This document shows positions 42,701-53,400 of a stretch of DNA of 64,000 nucleotides, piece after piece. Position numbers and translations under genes: made by a program. Origin of the DNA: Lumbricus rubellus. Its lineage: Eukaryota > Annelida > Clitellata > Crassiclitellata > Lumbricidae. Below the pieces are notes generated by a model, which saw nothing but the letters and a program-made list of their open reading frames with translations, did not search any database and was not told where the DNA came from. The stretch covers positions 21,877,144-21,941,143 of the forward strand of contig OX243822.1 of the NCBI GenBank assembly GCA_945859605.1, in the 5' to 3' direction. Position 1 is the stretch's first letter; each line of letters starts with the position of its first letter.

Positions 42701-45700
42701 TGCTTCCTACAGAGCACAACATCAGGAAAGAATTCCGGCATCACCGGAGTCACTCATTACGACTACTTCTGCAACGGAAGTACGACCACGACACTTTGTC
42801 TTCCGTCAGAGTCGCTATTATTGTGTGGTGTAATAGATTCTGAAATTTATTGTGCGCCTTCTAATTATTGACTTTTGAGATCTAAATGTACATTCACTTC
42901 GACGAGAACCAGAATTTACCATTTCTATATATACTTCTGACCAAGATATTGGCAAAAAACCTATGGAAGTCTTTTTTGGCCCACCCTGTAGGACGGACAA
43001 AAAGAATCGTTGCAGTGCTGTAGAGGATTAGAAGTTGTATTTAGGCAGCAGAATACGATGTCGTCTTCTATATAGACAGAGGTCATTCGTCACATTATCG
43101 CACAATTAACCCACTATATTTCTTTTTCATTTCACATTCCGATCGTTGCATTCTTCTCATTATGACAACAAGATTTCCGCGGCTCCAATAACTGTATGGC
43201 AATGCAATGCAATATAACTGCAAGCTGCTATCGCCCTAATGTTCAGAAGAGCTGACACCTAGGCAGAGCAACTGCGATTATTTAATAATAATTATTGACG
43301 ACGCGGAGAGTAAATACGGGTTCGATTCTCGTCCTATAGGTGCATGGCACTTGTAGAGATCTTGAGAAAGTCCTTTGTAATGTATTGAAATGTTAAGCAC
43401 TTGTCTGAAATTGACACCCCAGGTTCCTAATTGCTTGTCTCTTATTTCAGAGTTACAAGTTTCATTTCTGTTTGAAGCATTTTGAAATTCATGCAATTTT
43501 TAGATTGTAGTCATATCGTAAACTTTTACAGTGTCCATAACTATCATTTTGTCTTCTTCAGCTGCTGGCGGAACTACGCTGGTGCCACCGCCGCCACCTC
43601 CGTCGAATGGTTAGTGGTCAATCTGTCAATCTCATTTGAAACTAATCGCACATTCGCAGCATATATACCTCGTCACCATCAAAAGTTTACCTACCTCAAT
43701 ATATCAACCTATTGACCACGCATGCTTGCATATATGTGTGTATTGCATGTATGTATGCATGTATGTATGCATATATGTGTGTATTGCATGTATGTATGCA
43801 TGTATGTATGCATGTATGTATGTAGGTATGTATGTATGCAGGTATGTATGCATGTACGTACGTACGTACGTACGTACGTACGTATGTATGTATGTATGTA
43901 TGTATGTATGTATGTATGTATGTATGTATGTATGTATGTATGTATGTATGTATGTATGTATGCATGCATGCATGCATGCATGCATGCATGCATGTATGTA
44001 TGTATGTATGTATGTATGTATGTATGTATGTATGCATGTATGTATGTATGTATGTATGTATGTATGTATGTATGTATGTATGTATGTATGTATGTAGGAG
44101 TGACTAAGTAAAGTCATCAGTTTTTTGGCGGTGAAATACTAGATTTTTCTGAGATTTCGACCCAAAGATTAAAAAATGGAGGATAATGTCCTATCCAAGG
44201 GGTATAAGGTCGGGGGATAATGTCCTAAACTAAGTGGATAATGTCCGGAGAGACAATGTCTGGAGGATAATGTCCGCTTGCTGCTTTACATATCACATTA
44301 CCGTTAAAATTACACTAATGATCACATCGCAACACGTCACATCGCATTGCATCACACGGTATCACATTACGAGCTGATCTTGCCATGCATGGTTGTTGAA
44401 ACAGTGTGTCAGTTTGCCGCCGCGGCCGTCACTGATACAAGTTCTGTCGGCGGTTACAATGCCCCGGAGATTCCGGTCGCTTTTTGCTCTGTGACCTGCT
44501 ATGCCATCTCGGCTTGTCTTGGCTACGACGTCAATTCAGTCACAGGATGTTGGTTTCACTTCAATGCCACCGCCTATGGTCGGAAGTACTACCAGCAATA
44601 CGTGACACAGATCGACTTGAAGAGGTGTCCCGAGCAAAGCAAGTTTCTTTCTGACATACACAGAACAACAGTTCTGAACTTGAACTTGTTTACCAAGGAA
44701 AAAAATAAATTCTTCATTATAATATTTATATAATATAGATAATATATATATAATATTTATATATAACAGGTCTGACTGGCAATGAAACATACAATGTAGC
44801 TAGGTCTACTGGTTCTGTTGCCTGTTAGATCAGAAGTCATAGTTGTTTGATAGTCTATAGGCCTACTCTGTGCTTTTTGCACGTCATCAAAATTAATTAC
44901 ATTGTGTCGCATTTAATCTACAATTCAGAGTAGTTTTTCTAATTGTTCCGCACTGTGCTATAGCTTTGTGCTTTTTGTAGGCCTGTGCATTGTATAATAA
45001 TTATGTACTGCAGTGTATATAGACATCTTATAATTGTAGGCCTACTTTAATATTATTATTGCAATATATTTTAAGTTGAATTTTTAACTATAGCGATGAA
45101 TTCATATGGCAAGCTACTTGTACCCGAATATCGCGCTATTGCAATAATTCGATGCTAGGATTAATGAACTAAGGTGCAAGAAAATGCCATACGAGCGAGC
45201 ACCAGATAACAGTGCTTATTTGCTTGTTGAAAAGGTTTGATTTTCTGGGAATTATACTGAATGTAGCCCGCATCCCACCTCTTACTTCTTTTTGACAGTG
45301 GAATGGCTATATCCAATTGTTAATACAAGGAATGCCCATCGGGGTGAGTGTAGGCTTCGACATCTCCATTGACTTTTAATTGATAAAGTAACAATCATTG
45401 TGTTACAGATGAAACTCATAACTGGTGCATCCTCATTTAGGGTCGTTTCAGATAAAGTGAACCACTTTTCACGTTTGGCCACTTTGCTACCTTCAGAAGC
45501 ATCGTATCAAGGATTCAAAGACATCATTTTAAAGAGCAGTGATTGCTCTATAAGGCTATGCAGTTAAACTGGACCGGTGTTGAGGTTGAGTGGGTCATAT
45601 ACCAATTCAAACTTTTAATGTCCAGTGGTTCTCTTTACCTGAAGTTTAAGATATAGTGAATCAGTTTTTTCGATAAAGTGAACCAGATCTTGCTTGTATC

Positions 45701-48700
45701 AAACTATACACTTATCCAAATGCAAAAGCCTAATAGTTTCTATAAATCACAGCAGAATGTAAACATTTGCACCAATTTTAATATGTGTCAACCTAAACTG
45801 AACTTAGAAGTTGATCATGAGTTCATGCACAGGCATTGAGACTAGGCCCTATGTCAACCATGGATCTGGTAATGCTGAGATTGCTCAAGAGATGGCCACA
45901 TCTAGCATTCACTTGACCAGTGACTGACACCAGTGACTTAGTCATAGCTATGCAACTTTCATGTCAGTAGAGCTATCCTTTACAGATCTTATTTTGGTAC
46001 CACACAGAGAGTGGCAATAGGCAAAAAGAGCACAAACAGCAAACCTCCAAAGTTTGAATTGACCAGAGCAGCCACAATTGCATTTGTGGATTCAAGATCA
46101 TCGAGGAATGCAGTCAAACATAACAATTATTCAATGATGGTTAAGATTTGATTCTCTACAATTTTTGATAGTACTGGGAGAGGCCTAATGTTAGTTCTGT
46201 GAGTCAAAATTTCTTGCATCTTATTAAAGCCTAGCTTGCATAATAAATTTTTGCTGGAACTAAGAAACACTGTGTGGTACCAAAATAATATCTTTAAAGT
46301 TGACATTGTCTCAATGCCTGTGCTTGAACCGAGACCAAAAACTAAGGCACTGCTAAAGTTGCTTGATAGAGTTGGATTATGCAGGTTCTGCATTCTTAAC
46401 ACCGCTATTTAAGCTCGAGTCAGACACTTTTACAATCTCACAACTGGGCGCCAATTTTAGGTACCTGGTATAGCCTAATACAATGTTTCAATGTTGCCTG
46501 GTGAAACTGAATCACACAATGGCCAAGTCTCAAAATAACTGGCCACCACATGCCAAAAACTGATGAAACTTTTATATGCATGCCTGTTTTGCGAAAGCAT
46601 GTTGTCTTTCAATGCTCTTTCCATACAACCTGCATGGGTCCCACGTATAGGCCTAGGTCTAGGCTATTTTTATTGTTGTCTTTTTCAGTGACAATTTTGC
46701 TGGTCTTTCTTTCTCCTTCTTTTCTTATGTTTTGTTCCATGATGGTGCTTCGTGGTGCAAATAAATTTATAGCTAAACTTCAAAAAGGGATTTTTCGATA
46801 ATAAATTTATTAGGCCTACTAGCATTAATTTGCTTACAATGTGGGCTGATTTTTATGTAGTCATAAGTAATATCCAATTTAGGCCTATCTATAATTCATT
46901 TACCAGGCTATTAGCCTATCAGATAAAGTGAACCACTGGTTCACTTTAGTTGGACTTTTGTGGTTCACTTTACCAATGTGTGCAAGCAAAGTGGACCGCT
47001 TGATTAAACTGGCACAAACGACTCGCGGAATCGTTCAATCAGACATTTAAACTGCTTTTTTAATTCATTCACATGCCCGAATTCATACAGAGAAAAATTC
47101 CTTGCATAGGTTAATGCATTTAGCCGTCAAACCGACTTTTGTGACACCCCCTTTGAAAAGTAGAACACTTCAATTTTGGGAAGTTTCGTCGGCGTCCGAC
47201 ATTTCTCTATCGATCATAACATGAGGTTGCTAGGTATGTTTCAAATAACCGGCTGACTTGGTAGCCAAGAGGCAGCGCAATCTAAAAATAGCCACCGCGT
47301 GAATTTGACATTAATAGTTTGGTGCACAGGCAATTTCTAGCAGAATTGGTTCACTCAACCTGATGGTTCACTTTATCTGAAACGACCCTAAGTAGAGAAA
47401 ATTTGCGTCCTTGTGAGACAGCTTGCAATTGATTTCTGTAATGATTGTGTGTTTTTATCCATGAAGATATTGATAGCTGCACAGCTGCCTACAACAATGG
47501 CGTTCTGACGGATGCATGCGTCTCAGGTTAATACAAACATATCAGTATTCGCCTTATTATCATTTTCACTGCACAACAGAAAATTGGTTTCCTGAAAACC
47601 TTTGGGCCGGTAATCACGAAGGTGATCTTGAGAAATCAATTACAGTTTTTTTATCGCCTGTTTCTTGATTTTTGTTTCACAGTTTTCTGCTCATAATATC
47701 ATTTGCCCACAAAGGAAACAAAACCAAGCAAGACTTTGTTGTGCAGTGGAAATTCACTAATGAGAATACGTGTTTGTGAACGTATTTTATCAAATAGTGA
47801 CATTTAGTTAATCTCTTATATTATGTAGATTAGACTGATAATTCTATTGATAAAATGTTTGATTTTGTAAACATGCGACATTATATGATGGGATGTTTAA
47901 TGTGTAGGACCTAATTGTGTAGGCCTATACGCTACAGGCTGAGCTACATGCGCATATTTACTTAGAAAGTCTGCACACAGTCGCTTGCAAAAAATTAGCT
48001 GATGTAAGCGATTTGAAATGTGTTCTAGATATAGATTTTACTTGTGTTGATCCAGCATAAAATACAATCGATGCGTAAAATTTGATTTATTGTGTATTAG
48101 ATGTGGGACCCGGCGTTGCCCGGTAAATTTTGGGTTTCGACACTACTCCTCTGGGGTGCCCGGCGTTGATCGCTAATGTTCGGGTTTTCTCCAACCCTCC
48201 ATCCCACCCCGCTTCTCCCCTCCCCCCAAAGCCAAACATAGGCGGAACATTGAGAAGAATCAATAATTTGATAACCTTGCTGCATTTTGTAATTCAATAG
48301 CACTACCGTAGTAACATTGATAATCAAAGGTAGAAATAGTGATAAAAAATTATAGTAAGTGATCTGCTGTAATAAGAGAAGGAAACCACGACTAAACTCG
48401 TCGTACAAGATATAGTTAAGGCAGCGTTGAAGTGAGTAGGACTAGGGAGCACAATTTTAGTTTACAAAATTTAGCATCGCTTCTCAATTCGAAAAGGAAG
48501 ACAATAATATTAGGCCTATTACATTTAATCGTATACCATTGGTAGTTTTAATTTTGTCAAATCATTCTTCTTCTCGAAATGACTGTGTACGACGCTCAGA
48601 AGAATGTCATCTTTTGCAATCATCCGTATCACTTTCTGTAATTTCATTTCATTCATATTTAAATTTTCCTCATTGTGCTACCATATAATTATAAGTTATA

Positions 48701-50361
48701 ACCTACATCTAAGATTCCAAAAATTCGATTTGTAGTTTGCATACCAAAGTTTACGACGTGGCAAAACACGGCAGGATCCGGCGGTATGGTGGTGAACACA
48801 GCTGGTTTTAGGAACGCCTCGTCCTGTCTCGAGTACTGCTTCCTTCAGAGCCCCAGCTGCGTTGGAGTTGACTACAGTGAACAACCTGGAAGTGCTTCCG
48901 TCTGCACAATCTACACTCAGCTTTCACCTAGCAACAACGTCGTCAAAGCCTTCGTCACTCAGTACAGACTTGAAAGCAGGTGTTCACAAAGTAAGTTAAC
49001 AGTAGTCCAAACTATCGGTGCCTATACATTGAGGCAAGAGGAGGCAGTTGTCCCTGATTCAAACACGACCATATTCTTAAATCTAGCATTAAAAATGCGC
49101 TTCAATACAAGCTATACGTGTGAACATGCCTGCGGTGGCTCAACAGCGAGCGCTGCGTCAAGTCGTTAGGTTGTCCTGGAACAACTGGCGAAGGCGATTC
49201 TACAGAGCCGACGGACGGATCGACGTCGGTTTTGGTTCATAATGCTGATCGTGCTTTTAATCTCGGGTGGTATAGGGTCCGTACCTGGAAGAGCTTGCAG
49301 GCAAATTTATTAGAAGAGAAAGAGGTTGAGAAGGACATCAACCGGTCCAGTTCATTTGAAATGAGTAAGATCGAGGCCATGCCGCTACCACGGGATATTC
49401 TGCCCCCTCCCCTAAAGCTATCCAGTGGGATGAATTAATCTATCGCCCGGATGGAATACACTGGTATAGAATATCCAAGAGAATACGCCATTTCTATCCA
49501 CCCGGGGATAATGTTCGGGGGACAATATCCAGAGGTAAGTTAAAGCAAGGATGTATGCAATGTAGCCTACGCCGTGTGCGTCACAGGCGCTGTACGAGTC
49601 GACACAGGATCCATGTGCGATCCACAGCGTTATATTTAATTTTTAACTGGACAACTTTGGTACAAGATCTTTTGTCCTCTCTTGGACTGTCATCACGGAA
49701 TACAGTTGAGCCTAGTGTTTTTTTAGGTCATGCTCTTCTCAACTGGACGTAGGCTACATCGGAATCAAATTAAATAATACTTTTTGAAATATACTTCACG
49801 GACTTCCAACATTATAAATTCTTCAGAAAACATGGATATTAACTGGACTTCGTATCCATTACTCCGCTATGTATATTAACTATATTTCATTTCACTGTAC
49901 CATTTCTGCGGTTAGCAATTAGTGAAATAAAGAATATTCTTATCTTATAATTTTTTTATCAATTTTCCTAACGGCGGCAATCCATAGTACAGACCAAACC
50001 CGTTGACCTCTGGCGCCCTCTCTTGACTTCTTTCAGATTGCTCAACATATTGGGAGTACAACGATAACATTCGTTATCGTCTCTACATGCCGACCGTTGT
50101 GTCGAACATCTTCACACAAGCAGACTGCTTGCGCACGTGTCGTGTGAGCCCAACCTGCGAGATTTATCAGTTCACTAAATCCGGACCAGGGGCCCCGAGC
50201 TGCAGTATTGCCAACAGCTTCTTCGAAGGTTCCGGGGTCAATGACAGCACTGTCACCACGGGTATCTACAGGCGACTCTGCGTCAACTTATGTACGTGTA
50301 ACGATTGACGAGATTGTCAACTCATCCGTACTTATTTACTTAATATCACCTAGCAGTTAAG

Positions 50362-50397
<36 letters not shown>

Positions 50398-50424
50398 CGA
50401 TGACGACGACGACGGTGGTGGTGG

Positions 50425-50455
<31 letters not shown>

Positions 50456-53400
50456 TGTGGTGGTGGTGATGGTGGTGGTGGGGCCATTGGATTTAAATCG
50501 ATTAAATAAATAAATATAATATATTTACGACTGTGTAGGTTAATTAGCTTTTAGGCCTACGTCTTTTTTCAAAACTGATTTTTAAATTGCTTCTGGCAGC
50601 AGAAAAAAACACGACGCTGTGAATGCAACATTCGGTACAACTATAACATTTGAAAGTAAACAGTTACAAAGTATAGAGGTGCCAAAAGGAAGTCGTAGGC
50701 TACTACATGAAACAGTAAAGTCACAAATGTGCTGGCTGTGGAAGATTGGATCAGTCAAACATTGACGCTACAATAAGTTTTTATCTGCAGTATTAGAGTC
50801 GTTATGTTAGCTTTTCAGCAGCCAATCAGCTTCTGTTCGTGCTGACTAGTATTAATTTTTATGTTTTATCTTTCAGCGCCGCTACCACCCACTCCACCTG
50901 GTGAGTTATGTTGATAATTTATCACATTTAAAAGGAGCTTCATAAATAACCAATAAGTATAATAGTATATGCACTTTCATTGGCCTATAATACCTTCAAA
51001 ATGTTCTAGCACGACGCTATTTCTAACTCCTAACAGGCAGTGTTTAATCTAGTCCCCACCCGCTGGGGGGGAACTCAGGTTTCTGGGGGGGGGCAATTGA
51101 GCGTCCGAAGGACGCTCGTGAGGCGCGTAGCGCCGAGACCCACAGGAGGAGGGGTATGGGGAGGGGGATGAGCCCCCTCCCCATCAGAAACTTTTTGAAT
51201 TTCCACATTGCAATGGTAGCATTTTAAGGTACCATCTTAATCCCTTCCCTGGGGGGTTATATGCCTTAAGCCTGTTTTGGACGTATATATACGGCTTCCC
51301 CAAGGAAGGGGTTAACAAAATACCTGTACTTTTTCAGAGCCCCATCAGAAACTTTTTGAATTTCTACATTGCAATGGTAGCATTTTAAGGTACCATCTTA
51401 ACAAAATACCTGTACTTTTTCAGAGCCCCATCAGAAACTTTTTGAATTTCCACATTGCAATGGTAGCATTTTAAGGTACCATTTTAACAAAATACCTGTA
51501 CTTTTTCAGAGCCCCATCAGAAACTTTTTGAATTTCTACATTGCAATGGTAGCATTTTAAGGTACCATCTTAACAAAATACCTGTACTTTTTCAGAGCCC
51601 CATCAGAAACTTTTTGAATTTCCACATTGCAATGGTAGCATTTTAAGGTACCATTTTAACAAAATACCTGTACTTTTTCAGAGCCCCATCAGAAACTTTT
51701 TGAATTTCCACATTTCAATGGCAGCATTTTAAGGTGTCATCTTAACAAACTGCCTGTACACTTTTCAGTGCTTATAAGAATGGACTTCAATAAATATAAG
51801 CAACGCTTAACAAATATTTTGGGGGGTTATTTCCATAACTGTAATGGTAGGCCTCCTCTTTTAAGATGCCATTTTAGCAAAAATAACTCCATTAGACTAT
51901 TCAGTTCTGATAAAAAAGTGTTTTAGGATCTAATATAATATATGATTATAATTACAAAAAAAATATCTTTATGTATCAAGTTCAGCAGCTCAGTTCTCCT
52001 GTTGCTGAGTTATTCTAATGAATAAATGCAGACATGAATAATAGTAGCCTATATATTAAGCTGACTTTTCAGCACTACATGTATATCAGTTTAACCCTGT
52101 TTCCCAAGATGGTCCTGAATTGCTGACCAGGACATACTTTCTGAAATCATATTTAATGGTACACAAACCAACCAAGAACTAATAAACTACCGGTGCCAAA
52201 TTCAACAAACCATGTGTAGTAATGATGTTGTTTTTAGGTTTACTATATATGTGGACCAAACATTTTGAAATTTTAGGCCCACAGTTTAAAATTTAAAGGA
52301 TACCACTGGTGAGAAGCCATTGAGTTGTACAAAAGTAGTATTTGTACAAATATTAGCAGTAAGGTATTCTCATTTTAGCAGGATTGTGTCATATATTATA
52401 ATAGTAAATAATAACATTATAACCATTGACCATATAATAATAAATAATATTACAGTATATTATAACAATTCATGTAATACGATGATGTAAACAGCAACTA
52501 AAACTATAAGCATTTTGTCAAATTTTCTGGAGGGGATGTCATATCCGTTTTTAGTTGTGCAAAAATAGTGTTTATACAAATATATACAGTAAGTTATACT
52601 AATTGCAACATGATAGTGTCATATATAATAATAGTAAATAATAAATAATAATCATATAATAGTAAATAACATCATGGTATATTATAACACTTCATATAAA
52701 ACAACGATGAAAATAGTACCGGTAACTAAAAACCAATATAATTTTGTCAAATTTTTCTTGGGGGGGAATGTCAATCCTGGGGGGGGGAACTTTCCCCCCC
52801 CCCCAGAGACGTCTAGATTAAACACTGCCTAACAGGTATTTGCTGCGCAACCGAATCTGCGCCAGTCACATTCGGATTAGGTTGCAAGCAACAGTTAGCC
52901 ATAATAATTTATTATAAAGTCTAAGTTTTGACCGTTAGGCTAATGAAGGAGTTCATATCTTCTTGTATGAAATTGCTTCAAATCTTGCCAAAATATTAAT
53001 ATACCTGTAGCGCTACATGGAACGCTAAATAGGTAACCGACGGAAATGCTCCCTATAAAATTATTCTAAATGCCATAGACAGCAACGCCCAAGCATTCCG
53101 TCATTTTAATGGTTCTGCCCTTCGTTCAGAAATTCCTAAGGATCTATGGTGAGACATTTTCATATCTTTAGCCATTGCTCAATCCGTTTTTTGCCTGCAT
53201 AGGACCTCTCTATGGAATGGACTTCTACCATCAGATCGCCTTGTCATCCTCTCTGGTAGTCTTTACTCATCTTTCCTTTGCTTCAAAACATCGCTGAATT
53301 TCTCTCGAGGTCACACGCACTGGAGCGCTGAAAGGCTCTTGCTGGGAGAAGCGCTTAAGAAATGATCACAATACACTTATTGCTCTATAGAAAACAGACG

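Larger units (their letters stand above)
42780..43561 (+). other. Gene B intron 3 with TE scraps
   Basis: Holds a solo right arm of the 13678 element (about 42880-42988, ending CCACCCTG before TA) and a family 1 SINE fragment with B box GGTTCGATTC (about 43296-43385). Confidence 0.65.
51038..52827. mobile_element. hAT-type element (1.79 kb), non-autonomous
   Basis: Ends CAGTGTTTAATCTAG and CTAGATTAAACACTG are perfect inverted repeats; CCTAACAGG directly repeats on both sides (51029-51037, 52828-52836), consistent with an 8-bp hAT duplication plus one matching base. Subterminal G and C runs and a GCGTCCGAAGGACGC hairpin follow. It contains an 86-bp tandem array but no transposase. Confidence 0.88.

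Noticed and set aside
43636..44117. Met/Tyr/Val/Cys and His/Thr/Tyr frames
   Set aside because: Translation of the (GTAT)n microsatellite on both strands.
46127..46402. Minus frame with 'RPLPVLSKIVEN', like an RT start
   Set aside because: The match is short, nothing upstream or downstream supports an RT, and it lies inside a TA element.
48108..48170. 'CCCGGCGTTGCCCGG' segment
   Set aside because: Similar phrases end several animal repeats, but I cannot define ends or family here.
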